DNA from: a candidate division KSB1 bacterium
GTDB lineage: Bacteria; Zhuqueibacterota; Zhuqueibacteria; Residuimicrobiales; Krinioviventaceae
Direction: 5' to 3'
NCBI GenBank assembly: GCA_034521575.1
Contig: JAXHMJ010000002.1
Span: 590,706 to 654,705 of the forward strand
DNA length: 64,000 bases
Under the pieces are notes generated by a model. That model searched no databases. It was given only the letters and a program-made list of their open reading frames with translations, and was not told where the DNA came from. The translations under genes were made by a program, and so were the position numbers. Shown piece by piece: positions 21,562 to 31,613 of this stretch. Position 1 is the first letter of the stretch, and every line of letters starts with the position of its first letter.

Positions 21562-24500
21562 ATGAACAAACTCGAACTGTTTTGCGTGCGTGTATTCATG
21601 TTGCTGTTTGTTTCGTTGGTTCCGGCCCATTCGAATGTTCAAGGCGACAGCCTCGATATTCCTCTCAGTATGAGCGTAGAGGGGCAGCTGGACACCTGGT
21701 TCGGCGATATCGCCACGGACGGAAATTACCTGTTCAGTCTGCACAATCTGTCCGGCGAAACCGACAGCCTGAATGTCTTTGACTTGAACGATCCTCTCAA
21801 TCCCGAACGGCTGCATACCTACCTTCACCACAATAGCGTTTCCATCTATGTGCATGAACATGTTTATCTGACGAGCGACAGCGGAACGGTGACGGTTTAC
21901 CATGTGGGCAGCGGGGGAGAGCTGCAGCTTGTCTCTGAATATCAATCCGTGAACCGGATTACGGATATGACGTTTCATCACTCCCTGGCAATTGCGCTGC
22001 CGTATCAGTATCCGGCGAATGAACAGTCAACCCGGCTGGAACTGGTGGATACAAGTTCGCCCGAGTCGCCTGATTTAACCGGCAGCGTCATGATTCCCGG
22101 CCGCGCCAAAGCGTTGAGTCCGGTGTTCAGCGGACACTATATCGCGGCGGCCACTAGCGCAGGCTGGAAGAATAACGGTCTGGTGATCATTGATATCTCG
22201 AATCCGGCCGAACCCGTTGTTGTGGATTCATTGACCGAAACAAGGGATCCGGTGGATATCGCTGTTGACGGCAATACCTTGATCCTTGCTCTGAACGGCA
22301 GCGGTCGCGCCGAATCGCTGCTCAAATTTTACGACATTGGCGACCCGTTGGACGTCCAGACTGTTTCCGAACTGGTTTTGGACGATGACGGTTTTGTGAG
22401 CGATCTGATGATGCTGGAAGGAACGCTTTTCGCCAGTCTGTCCAGCGCCGGATTGATTACCTCACATGCCTGGAATCCGGATCAGCAGACATTGCAATCC
22501 GGACCGTCCGTGGCCACCGATTTCCCCATGCAGATGATCGCCATCAGCGACGACCGTTCCGGTCTGTACAAATCCGCACGCACCCCGGACGACGGCGTGA
22601 CCTATACTCTGTATTCCGGCGAGCAGTCCGAGGGCGTGCGCATCATCAAGATCAGAAAACCGAAAACCGGTGAAAACCAGGTGAAATTAACACTGGCGAT
22701 CACTCCGGCAAAGGCGGCTGAAGAAGGCTGCGAGATGTCGCCGCCTCCGGGGGTGTATTATTACGATCCCGCAGATGAGGAAACCGTTGAACTCTCCGCC
22801 ACGCCCGGCGACGGCTGGGCGTTCAGTCACTGGATCGGACCGGTGCCGAATACCAATCCCACCAGCATCACCGTCACCGAAGACACCGAGGTCACGGCGG
22901 TGTTTATGCCGATTCTGACGGTCACCGGCCGCGGCGAGCGCCGGGTGCTCTGCCCCGATAAAGCTCTGGAAACCGAGCAGCTCATCACCCCGGTCAACCT
23001 GATGGCCAGTCAGGCCGATGACTGGACCGCGGTCAATATCACCTTGAAATCGCGGGGCGCCGGTGATGAACAAAAGGATATTGAAAACGTGATCCTGAAA
23101 CGCGGACAGGCGGTCGTCGCCACCGGATCCTACAGCCGGGATAACGGTGACATTCAACTGGCCTTTGATCCGCCGCTGCTCATTCCCCAGGCCAGCACCA
23201 TCCGCATGAATTTGTACTATCAGTTCGATTATGACAGCGCCTACGCACAGGACAGCGTGCGCACGTTTCTCATCGAAACCACGGATCTGACGGCCATGCC
23301 CAGACCATTATTCACCGGGACAGATTCTGGGCAGCGCCGGCAACGATACGTTAATGATCGCGCGCGTTGTCAATTCGGCCGATCAGGGATTTGCCGAAAT
23401 ACAGCCGGCGCTCGATCACCAGAGTACCCGGCAGGGCGATACGGTTTGGGTGTGTCCCGGTGAGTACAATGAAAATCTGGCCATCCCGCGCCCCCTGTGT
23501 CTCAAAGGAATGAATGCGGCAAAACCGGTTATATTGCGGCACGATCCGGAACATGCACAAACAAAGCTGCCGTTAATTGACATCCGCGCAAAAGAGGGAA
23601 CGGTATCCATCTCCGGTTTTGACTTTCAATCCGGTCAAACCGCGGTGACCAGTGATTATGCTTTCGAAAGCGCCGTGCAGTTGACCGGGAATACATTTGC
23701 TGCAGGATTTGCGAACGCAATCACCTTGTATCAAAACAAACCGATTACTATCGGGGATAATCGATTCGGCTTTCCGGAGCATCACTCTATTTATGTGCAT
23801 GGTTCTGAGCATGTCAATATCAGTGACAATGAATTTGATAATATTCTGGAACTGTCCCGGGACGATCTGGGCCGGATATATTTTGAGGAAACAGCCGTTT
23901 ATTTACTCGATGTTTCAAAAGCCGACATCACGGGCAATCGATCGCAAACTGATTTCGGCATATGGGGTCTGCGTGTTAAAAATATAAAGATCCGGGACAA
24001 CCATGTGGATCAGATGCAGAGATGGGGCGGATATATTGTCCTCAATGACACTGAACTGGCGAATATTACCGATAACAGCAACTTTAGAGTGCTGCTGAAC
24101 AAGACACTCATGAGCAAAATAGAGGGTAATACTGTGAACTGGCGGCGCAGGGACGGAGATGAACTGGCTATGTTTGATCTCGCCAATGTTGTGTTTCTGG
24201 ATGTTGAACACAATAATTTGCGCTCTGCAGAGCGCGGGACTTTTATCGGGATTAAAGTCAGCTCGGGTGTCGATCTTGTCAAGCTGCGCCATAATAAAAT
24301 ATCAAACTTTAACAACGGAATCGCCTGTCTGGGCACGTTTAACATGCATAACCATAAATATGGTAATAAAATACTGGACAACAGAATTCTGAACTGCGGA
24401 TACGCTATTTACATGTATTCCTCCGATAACTGGAGTGTGGACGGCAATGTGTTGCTGGAAAACCATACGGGACTTTTACTGGAACGCAGCGATGATATCC

Positions 24501-25669
24501 GCCTGGGAATCAATATCATCCGCAACAGCAGCGGATTTCTGACCGGGGTGCATCTGGATCAATCATCCGCCCGCATTGAAAACAATCATATTGCCGGGAA
24601 TCACGGCAGCGGCATTGCCCTGAAAAACGCCTCGGATGCGCTCATCCGCGGCAACAATATCGTCGACAATAATCCCGGCGTCACCAATAGCCAGCCGGAT
24701 TCCGTCAGCGCCAACGACAACTGGTGGGGATCGGCGGGCGGTCCCGGCGCTGATGATATTTCCGGCGCTGTCCGCGTGCAAACCTGGCTGCCGCAGCCGG
24801 TGAACGCGGTCCTGTCGATTCCGCAAGACACCCTGTTTCTGCGGGATCAGCGGGATTCCGTTGCGGTTTTGGTCAACCGCTTTGACGGTCAGGCGGACGA
24901 ACTGAATCTGACGATCACCGACGCCACCGGCTGGATGAGCAGCACCGCGGATACAGCGCTGGTACTGCCCGATACCGGCGCGGCCGTGTGCCGTATCAAA
25001 TTCGACGGCCGCCAGGGGGGAAGCGGCGGCTGGATAAAGCTGAACGCGGTCATGCAGTCGGATGCATTGAGCGCACGCGACAGCCTGTACGTCATGAGCT
25101 ATACCCCGGTACCGGCATATATTACCCTCACGCCGGATACTGTGATTCTGACCCCCGGCGATTCTGTACGATTCAGCGCCCTGTGCACCGATCAGTACGG
25201 ACAGCAGCAGCGTACGCCGTTTGACTGGGAAGCGGAGGGAGGCAGTATTGATGAAACCGGACTGTTTACCGCCGGGGAGCAATCCGGTGAGTATCAGGTG
25301 CAGGTGAGCGTCCCGGACCAATCCGTGCAGCAGAGCGCAGTGGTGATCATCAGCTCGGATGTGCGGGTGGAACAACCGGATGAGATTCCGCGGGACTATT
25401 GTCTGTATCCGGCCTCCCCCAATCCGTTCAATCCGGTGACCACCTTGAGCTTTAGCGTGCCGGAACCAGCCCGGGTGACCCTGCACATTTATAACATCCG
25501 CGGACAGCGGCTCTGGTCGCATCAACCAAAAGTCGAGGCCGGCCGCCACCAGCTGCGCTGGCAGGCCCGCGACGACCAGGGCCGGCCTTTGAGCTCGGGA
25601 CTCTATATCCTCGAACTGCGCGCCGGTGATTCATTTCGCCAGGTACAGAAACTGCTATTGGTGCGGTGA
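21562..25669 (+). CDS. Giant exported protein: beta-propeller, InlB-like repeat, beta-helix, sorting domain (one frameshift)
   Basis: About 1370 residues in total. The signal peptide is followed by an N-terminal propeller-like region with LVIVD-type repeats (GLVIIDISNPAEPVVVDSLT). Next come a divergent InlB B-repeat (WAFSHWIGPVPNTNPTSITV), a right-handed beta-helix (runs such as NVLLENHTGLLLERSDDIRL and RIENNHIAGNHGSGIALKNA), an Ig-like segment, and the sorting domain ASPNPFNPVTTLSFSVPEPA ending KLLLVR. The frame switches between about 23295 and 23325 (MPRPLFTG to QILGSAGNDTLMIARVVN). Everything else is open, so a single indel probably separates the two halves. RBS GGAGGGAGGT. Likely a surface adhesin or carbohydrate-active protein. 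Confidence 0.8.
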
Positions 25670-26350
25670 GATCGATAAAGACAGCGCTTTAAATGTGTAA
25701 CAACTATTTCTGTTTTGGACACCTGTGCTTCATGTTCAATTGATATGTTTAATCGGTTAAAAGTTGAATTGTTAAAAGAAATATTGTTTTTCAGATAAAA
25801 ACAGAATCATTTTATGTTGTTTCATTATAAACCCGTTCAGGAGGGGGAGGTCTCCCCCTCGCTGCAGCCAGGCTGCCCGCCTCTTGGCAATACTGCCGGC
25901 AGTTGATAGTCTGAGCAGGGCGGGCACCGCCTCGCTAAACCGGCCTCACCATCGCGGTGCGATCGAATTACGCAGTGGATGCTACAAGTTTCAATCCCGC
26001 ACCCCCGCGGGCCGGTTTACCGTCCGTCTGAGAAACGCCGGCCGGCCGCTCGGCTGCCTGTCTTCCGCTCCCCCCTCTGTTTTCACAACGTGCCGGGTGG
26101 GATTGTCAGTGCGTCAGAATCATACCCTTGTCGTACAATTTTCAATGGTGCGACAAATGAAAGGAGCAGAGTACAGTTTTTTTTCAATTGTTGCCGATCT
26201 CAGTCATTTTTTTACCGTACCCTGTTTCAGAGCGTCCACAATAGGGGGTAAGGTCATCTTAAAACTTGAGCCCTTGATACTTTATTTCTTGCATCTATAC
26301 AAAAAAATCAATAAAACAAGTAAATCAAACTCAAAAAAGCGGGGCAGTCT
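25670..26350. other. Intergenic region at the left edge of the mobile-element block
   Basis: 681 bases without a recognisable gene. It contains a hairpin GAGGGGGA/TCCCCCTC at about 25843-25862 and a GC-rich stretch (25860-26100) unlike the AT-rich sequence after it. The stretch includes GCCCGCCT/AGGGCGGGC-type arms. It may be a remnant of an element end. Confidence 0.4.
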
Positions 26351-27269
26351 TTGGGGTTGAACACATCCACACGGCAGAACCAGCCGAAACGCCTCAATCA
26401 GGTGAGGGGAGCGCTGCGCGCGAGCCATTACAGTTTGCGGACTGTGCGAACGTATATCAGTTGGATAATAAAGTTTGTTAAATATCATAATCTTAAACAG
26501 GCTTGTAGCGCGATCAAATTTTTGTATCGCAACACGCTTGATAGGTTGATCACCCGCATTTGCACTGCCTGGTTACCGGAGGCGGATTATCCAATGACGG
26601 CTCTCGTTCAACCCGCGCAAGACGAATCAGAAATGTCATGTTTTTATACATGTGAATGTGATATCGGATTTGTTCAAAAAGAAATTTATGGCGTATCTAA
26701 ATGAGGCCTGGCAAGAGGATAGATTAGGGTTTTATGGCAAGATTCAGTACTTGAAACATGAGAACTCGTTCAAATTATTCAAGAAAAAGCTGTACAAGAA
26801 AAAGTGGATTACGTTTTGCAAAGATGTTTATCGCGATCCTGAACGAGTGATTGATTATCTGGGCCGCTATACGCACCGGGTTGCGATCAGCAATTACCGG
26901 TTTATCAACCACCATAGAGGTATAAAATAATGTTTTCGGTGTCACAATTTCAAAAAAAATAGTCGGGGGCCATTGGAGATGTACGTTTTGGCGAGTTTTA
27001 TTGAATGTGAAAAGAAAAAAAGAGAATGAAAATAGATAAATTTTTGAAAATTGTTTCTATAATCCATGAAATTGAGCAAAAGAGCAAAACTTTTAACACT
27101 ATGATACTGGATAGAGATAGGTATAGACCGCGGCATCGTTCAACCGGTATTTTATCCAGCATTGAGCTTGTTTGTTTGACCATTTATAACTTTGTAATCA
27201 ACCCTGGAAGAGCCGCAGTTATGTGCGGTTTTTTCCGGGCTCAACGCAGGATAAAATACTTGATGTTAG
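26351..27269 (+). mobile_element. Degenerate recombinase/IS91-type repeat, copy 1 (chimeric start)
   Basis: Begins with the N-terminal part of a tyrosine recombinase of integron-integrase type (PKRLNQVRGALRASHYSLRT). At about 26489 this passes directly into the sequence shared with copies 2 and 3 (LKQACSAIKFLYRNTL). Then comes IS91-type (HUH) transposase sequence: NVISDLFKKKFMAYLNEAW, KKWITFCKDVYRDPERVIDY, LGRYTHRVAISNYR. It is frameshifted at TTTTATACATGTGAATG in all copies. The right end carries the hairpin GCCGCAGTTATGTGCGG and stops at GATGTTAG (27269), immediately followed by toxin-antitoxin operon 1. Clearly inactive. Confidence 0.7.
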
Positions 27270-27287
27270 CTGTAATTAAAATAATTA

Positions 27288-27317
27288 TTGACAATGTATA
27301 CACATTAGCGTTATATT
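27288..27317 (+). promoter_or_regulatory. Promoter/operator of toxin-antitoxin operon 1
   Basis: TTGACA (27288-27293) and TATATT (27312-27317) are separated by 18 bases. The palindrome TGTATACA (27295-27302) sits in the spacer, as expected for autorepression by a ribbon-helix-helix antitoxin. Confidence 0.55.
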
Positions 27318-27322
27318 AATAC

Positions 27323-27586
27323 ATGATTATTTGGGATCAAAATAAGAGTGTTAAACTTAAACTTGAAAGGAATATTATTTTTGAACAAATAGCCGAGATG
27401 ATCCTTGAAGAAGAATATATCGATATTTTAGAACACACTAAAAGGAAGAATCAAAAAATATTTATTATTGAAATTAATAATTATATACACGCAGTACCAT
27501 TTATCATTGACGAAGAAGATAATATTGTACTAAAAACCGCATATCCAAGTAGAAAATTACAAAAAAAATACAGAGGTAAAAAATGA
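27323..27586 (+). CDS. BrnT/DUF4258-like toxin of a type II toxin-antitoxin pair
   Basis: 87 residues starting IIWDQNKSVKLKLERNIIF, with VPFIIDEEDNIVLKTAYPSR near the end. This matches the BrnT-like/DUF4258 RNase-toxin pattern (WD.NK start, R/K-rich end). It overlaps the following antitoxin by ATGA, the usual toxin-first arrangement. No clear Shine-Dalgarno; the ATG lies 5 bases after the -10, so translation may be leaderless. Confidence 0.65.
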   Translation: MIIWDQNKSVKLKLERNIIFEQIAEMILEEEYIDILEHTKRKNQKIFIIEINNYIHAVPFIIDEEDNIVLKTAYPSRKLQKKYRGKK

Positions 27587-27876
27587 AACTAGATAAATTT
27601 GAAAAAGATATTGAAGATAATATTTCTGAATATAAACCTGTATCTGCAAAAAGTAAAAAAAAGATTGATTCGATTATTAGGAAATCAAAAGAGAAAAAGA
27701 GTATAAACTTACGAATTAACAATTATGATTTAGAATTATTAAAACAAAAGGCAGAACAGGAAGGCATTCCATATCAGACATTGATTTCAAGCATCCTGCA
27801 CAAGTATCTTACCGATCAGTTAATTGAACAAAAGGATATTATAAAAAGTGTTCAAATTTTAAAATATGGCAGCTAA
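27583..27876 (+). CDS. CopG/BrnA-like ribbon-helix-helix antitoxin
   Basis: 97 residues, Lys-rich N-terminus and a ribbon-helix-helix domain in INLRINNYDLELLKQKAEQE followed by GIPYQTLISSILHKYLTDQL. It would neutralise the BrnT-like toxin and repress the shared promoter. Start ATG overlaps the toxin stop. The next recombinase repeat begins two bases after the stop codon. Confidence 0.7.
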   Translation: MKLDKFEKDIEDNISEYKPVSAKSKKKIDSIIRKSKEKKSINLRINNYDLELLKQKAEQEGIPYQTLISSILHKYLTDQLIEQKDIIKSVQILKYGS

Positions 27877-27877
27877 C

Positions 27878-28776
27878 CTGTTAATGCAATGGATTTTGCC
27901 TCGCAACCTTACAACTAAAATTGACAGTACCGTTTGAGGCAAAACCATTGATTATCATGTTTGACGAAACCGCTTCGCGGTAGCCTGTAAATAAAAAGAT
28001 TGTTCTTTGACAACTGAAGACCTGTTGTAATGATCCTGATGTTGATGTAGATTCACTTACCATTAACATTATCAAAGGAGGATCATTCACAGCTCGTTGA
28101 ACAAATGAAAATGGATTTGTCTCTGATGAGTTACAGTCCCAAAACGATACTTGCTTATACTTGTCATGTCGTTTTCTGGAGGCGATTGGAAAACCTGCTG
28201 AATCGGTAACAACCGATGATATCAGACGCTATCTGTATGATATGAAAACGGTCAGAAAATGCAGTCAGGCCAATCTTAAACAGGCTTGTAGCGCGATCAA
28301 ATTTTTGTATCGCAACACGCTTGATAGGTTGATCACCCGCATTTGCACTGCCTGGTTACCGGGGGCGGATTATCCAATGACGGCTCTCGTTCAACCCGCG
28401 CAAGACGAATCAGAAACGTCATGTTTTTATACATGTGAATGTGATATCGGATTTGTTCAAAAAGAAATTTATGGCGTGTCTAAATGAGGCCTGGCAAGAG
28501 GATAAATCAGGGTTTCATGGCAAGATTCAGTACTTGAAACATGAGAACTCGTTCAAATCATTCAATAAAATCAGTGAAAAAGAGCAAAAAGGTAATATTT
28601 TCAACACTATGATATTGGATAGAGATAGGCATAGACCGCGGCATCGTTCAACCGGTATTTTATCCAGCATTGAGCTTGTTTGTTTGACAATTTATAACTT
28701 TGTAATCAACCTGGAAGAACCGCAGTCATGTGCGGTTTTTTCCGGGCTCAACACAGGATAAAATACTTGATGTTAG
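27878..28776 (+). mobile_element. Degenerate recombinase/IS91-type repeat, copy 2
   Basis: 899 bases. Starts with an imperfect inverted repeat (CAATGGATTTTGCCTC and GAGGCAAAACCATTG), then an RBS AAAGGAGGATC. A tyrosine-recombinase N-terminus follows (MDLSLMSYSPKTILAYTCHV, then frameshifted LEAIGKPAESVTTDDIRRYL), then LKQACSAIKFLYRNTL, then IS91-type transposase fragments (NVISDLFKKKFMACLNEAWQ). It is internally deleted after ENSFKSF. It ends with the GAACCGCAGTCATGTGCGGTTTTTTCC-type hairpin and GATGTTAG, after which toxin-antitoxin operon 2 begins. Confidence 0.75.
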
Positions 28777-28812
28777 AAAGCTGATAAGATCAATCCTTAA
28801 ATAAGAAAAATA

Positions 28813-28841
28813 TTGACAAAGCGTACCAAAAGTGGTACATT
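28813..28841 (+). promoter_or_regulatory. Promoter/operator of toxin-antitoxin operon 2
   Basis: TTGACA (28813-28818), 17-base spacer, TACATT (28836-28841). The palindrome GTACCAAAAGTGGTAC (28823-28838) fills the spacer and overlaps the -10, a typical autoregulatory site. Confidence 0.6.
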
Positions 28842-28847
28842 TCAATT

Positions 28848-29195
28848 ATGACAGATTTATTCCGTTTAAAAGTAGTCTTTTATAAGACTGGATCCGGAAA
28901 TGAACCAGTAAGAGAATGGCTTCAAGATTTGACTCGTGCGGAAAAGAAAAATATCGGTGAAGATATAAAAACAATACAGTTTGGGTGGCCTTTGGGAATG
29001 CCACTAATTCGCAAATTGGATAGTGACTTGTGGGAAATTCGCAGTCATCTAAAAAACAGAACAGCCCGAGTCTTGTTTACTATTATTAATGATAACATGA
29101 TCCTCCTTCACGGATTTGTCAAAAAAACTCAAAAAACCCCAAAACAAGATATCCAATTAGCAAGGAAAAGAATTCAAGATATTAGGAGTGAATAA
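28848..29195 (+). CDS. Gp49/HigB-like toxin
   Basis: 115 residues. The pattern VVFYKTGSGNEPVREWLQDL, PLIRKLDSDLWEIRSHLKNR and a final KTQKTPKQDIQLARKR is characteristic of the phage Gp49-like/RelE-superfamily toxins that cleave mRNA. Three bases separate it from the downstream helix-turn-helix antitoxin, the usual toxin-first order of this family. Intact. Confidence 0.85.
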   Translation: MTDLFRLKVVFYKTGSGNEPVREWLQDLTRAEKKNIGEDIKTIQFGWPLGMPLIRKLDSDLWEIRSHLKNRTARVLFTIINDNMILLHGFVKKTQKTPKQDIQLARKRIQDIRSE

Positions 29196-29198
29196 CGA

Positions 29199-29501
29199 AT
29201 GGAAAACAAATATATCGGCAGCGATTTTGATGATTTTTTGGAACAAGAAGGATTATTCGCAGAGGTCGAGGCAAATGCAATAAAAAGAGCAATCGCATGT
29301 CATCTTGCAGAATTAATGCAAAAGGAGAATATTTCAAAAACGGATATGGCAAAACGAATGAATACAAGCCGTTCATCAATTGATAGATTACTTGATCCGC
29401 GTAATGAATCAGTAACCCTTCAAACTTTGGAGCGAGCTGCTTTAGCTCTAGGCAAACGGCTGGAAATTAAATTCGTCGGCGCTCAGCGGTCACTTTTCTA
29501 A
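29199..29501 (+). CDS. XRE-family helix-turn-helix antitoxin
   Basis: 100 residues. A helix-turn-helix lies in ISKTDMAKRMNTSRSSIDRL, followed by DPRNESVTLQTLERAALALG. This is the fused HTH/DNA-binding antitoxin that pairs with Gp49-like toxins. Expected to bind the toxin and the GTACC/GGTAC operator upstream. Confidence 0.85.
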   Translation: MENKYIGSDFDDFLEQEGLFAEVEANAIKRAIACHLAELMQKENISKTDMAKRMNTSRSSIDRLLDPRNESVTLQTLERAALALGKRLEIKFVGAQRSLF

Positions 29502-29641
29502 CATCGGTTTCAACCTGACAAAACCGCCGTGCTTCAATTCAAGTATAGCTGAGATTTTAAATTCTGTGCATTGTATCATTTTTAGTGTAGCGGTTTTGCA
29601 GGTTAAACCAGGGTTATCAGAATAAATAAACATATTAACGC

Positions 29642-29670
29642 TTGACATTAATAACGGGATGTGTTATTAT
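29642..29670 (+). promoter_or_regulatory. Promoter/operator of toxin-antitoxin operon 3
   Basis: TTGACA (29642-29647), 17-base spacer, TATTAT (29665-29670). Inverted repeat AATAAC...GTTATT at 29650-29668 lies between and over the -10. Confidence 0.6.
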
Positions 29671-29675
29671 ATTAT

Positions 29676-29956
29676 ATGATAAAGTCTTTCAAATGCAAAG
29701 AAACTGAAAAAATATATTATAGGCAATATTCGAAAAAATTACCAGCTGAGATTCAAAGAATAGCAATGAAAAATTATGGATGATTGATGCTTCTCCTGAT
29801 CTTAATTCATTACATAGCCCTCCATCCAAGCATCTTGAGTTATTAAAAGGTAAAAGAAAGAGACAATATAGTATCCGAATAAACCAACAGTGGAGAATAA
29901 CCTTTAGAGGGGAGAAAGGAAATGCATTTGATGTCGAAATTGTTGATTATCATTAG
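29676..29956 (+). pseudogene. higB: HigB-type toxin (single-base deletion)
   Basis: RelE-superfamily HigB: MIKSFKCKETEKIYYRQYSK, then after a break SPPSKHLELLKGKRKRQYSI and INQQWRITFRGEKGNAFDVE. The frame is lost at GCAATGAAAAATTATGG (about 29767), where one more A would give AMKKLWMIDASPDLNSL. The break is in an A-run, so a sequencing slip is as likely as real inactivation. The partner antitoxin is intact. Confidence 0.75.
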
Positions 29957-29969
29957 GAGGATATAAATA

Positions 29970-30275
29970 ATGAATACAAAAAAAATACCGCCCATACACC
30001 CCGGAGAAATATTAAAAGAAGAGTTCCTTGATCCTATGGGTATCACACAATATCGTTTAGCAAAAGATATAAATGTACCACCACGTCGAATAAATGAAAT
30101 TGTACACTGCAAACGTTCAGTAACTGCAGATACAGCTCTTAGACTTGGCAGATATTTCAGTCTGTCACCGCAATTTTGGACAAATTTACAAGCTCATTAT
30201 GATTTGGAAATTGAATCTGATAATCTAGGTAAAAGGCTTAAAGAAGAAGTGAAAGTGTATTCTAAAGCTGTCTAA
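29970..30275 (+). CDS. higA: HigA-type XRE antitoxin
   Basis: 101 residues: PIHPGEILKEEFLDPMGITQ, YRLAKDINVPPRRINEIVHC and LGRYFSLSPQFWTNLQAHYD are classic HigA features. Start ATG with AGGAGG upstream, 13 bases after the HigB stop. Repeat copy 3 begins 18 bases after the stop. Confidence 0.9.
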   Translation: MNTKKIPPIHPGEILKEEFLDPMGITQYRLAKDINVPPRRINEIVHCKRSVTADTALRLGRYFSLSPQFWTNLQAHYDLEIESDNLGKRLKEEVKVYSKAV

Positions 30276-30293
30276 ATCATCAAGTCTGATAAT

Positions 30294-31313
30294 CTGTTAA
30301 TGCAATGGATTTTGCCTCGCAACTTTACAACTAAAATTGACAGTATGGTTTGAGGCAAAACCATTGATTATCACGTTGAACGAAACCGCTTCGCGGTAGC
30401 CTGTAAATAAAAAGATTGTTCTTTGACAACTGAAGACCTGTTGTAATGATCCTGATGTTGATGTAGATTCACTTACCATTAACATTATCAAAGGAGGATC
30501 ATTCACAGCTCGTTGAACAAATGAAAATGGATTTGTCTCTGATGAGTTACAGTCCCAAAACGATACTTGCTTATACTTGTCATGTCGATTTCTGGAGGCG
30601 ATTGGAAAACCTGCTGAATCGGTAACAACCGATGATATCAGACGCTATCTGTATGATATGAAAACGGTCAGAAAATGCAGTCAGGCCAATCTTAAACAGG
30701 CTTGTAGCGCGATCAAATTTTTGTATCGCAACACGCTTTATAGGTTGATCACCCGCATTTGCACTGCCTGGTTACCGGGGGCGGATTATCCAATGACGGC
30801 TCTCGTTCAACCCGCGCAAGACGAATCAGAAACGTCATGTTTTTATACATGTGAATGTGATATCGGATTTGTTCAAAAAGAAATTTATGGCGTATCTAAA
30901 TGAGGCCTGGCAGAAGAATAAATTAGGGTTTCATGGCAAGGTTCAGTATTTAAAACACAAGAGCTCGTTCAAATCATTCAAGAAAAAACTGTGTGCCAAA
31001 AACTGGATTACGTTTTGCAAAGATGTTTATCGCGATCCTGAACGAGTGATCGATTATCTGGGCCGCTATACGCACCGGGTTGCGACCAGAAATTACCGGA
31101 TTGAATCGATAGACAATGATAAGGTCACATTTTCCTATAAGGATTATCAGGATGACAGCCGCAAGAAAAAGATGTCATTAAAGTATGATGAATTTATCCC
31201 GTGAGATAAATTTCGACAATATTATAAATGATTATCCTTGTATTATCTCACGGGATGAATCAGACGTTTTTTGCTTCATGTTCTGCCGCATGGCTATTTC
31301 AGAATCCGCTATT
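30294..31313 (+). mobile_element. Degenerate recombinase/IS91-type repeat, copy 3 (truncated by another element)
   Basis: Nearly identical to copy 2 from CTGTTAATGCAATGG to the transposase segment, with the same frameshifts. It keeps more of the transposase (LCAKNWITFCKDVYRDPERV, LGRYTHRVATRNYRIESIDN, KVTFSYKDYQDDSRKKKMSL). A 61-base palindromic insert (31196-31256) splits KYDEFI from RRFLLHVLPHGYFRIRYY. At about 31313 the sequence passes abruptly into the C-terminal part of an IS4-type transposase. Confidence 0.75.
31196..31256. repeat. 61-bp palindromic insert in the IS91-type transposase
   Basis: Perfect 14-base inverted repeats ATCCCGTGAGATAA (31196-31209) and TTATCTCACGGGAT (31243-31256) with a 33-base AT-rich loop, flanked by GATGAAT-like sequence on both sides. 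It interrupts an otherwise continuous transposase reading, so it is an insertion. Confidence 0.65.
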
Positions 31314-31613
31314 ACTAACAATTTTGCTCATGAGGCTTTGGTTATAACTAAACTGTTCAAAAGTCGATGGCAAGTTGAACTTTTCTTTAAATGGATCAAG
31401 CAACCTTTACGAATAAAAACATTTTTTGGTACTTTAGAAAATGCTGTAAAGCCCCAAATTTGGATTGCGGTTTGTGTCTATGTCTACGCCGCAATCCTGA
31501 AAGAGCGGATGAATCTAAATATTTCACTTTACACTTTTTTGGACATTCTGGGCACTTTAGCTTTTGATAAAGTTGATATTTTACAATTCGTTACAAGAAA
31601 TGATAATTTAACT

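Noticed and set aside
22687-25549. Long leftward open frames opposite the giant exported protein
   Set aside because: High GC third positions create antisense frames; no conserved motifs, and the rightward frame has clear domains.
25980-26010. GTTTCAATCCC sequence resembling a CRISPR repeat
   Set aside because: It occurs once only; no regularly spaced copies or cas genes are present.
27878-27960. attC-like recombination sites at the ends of the TA cassettes
   Set aside because: The inverted repeat CAATGG.TTTTGCCTC is real, but I could not find the RYYYAAC/GTTRRRY core pairs required of attC, so integron cassettes are not claimed.
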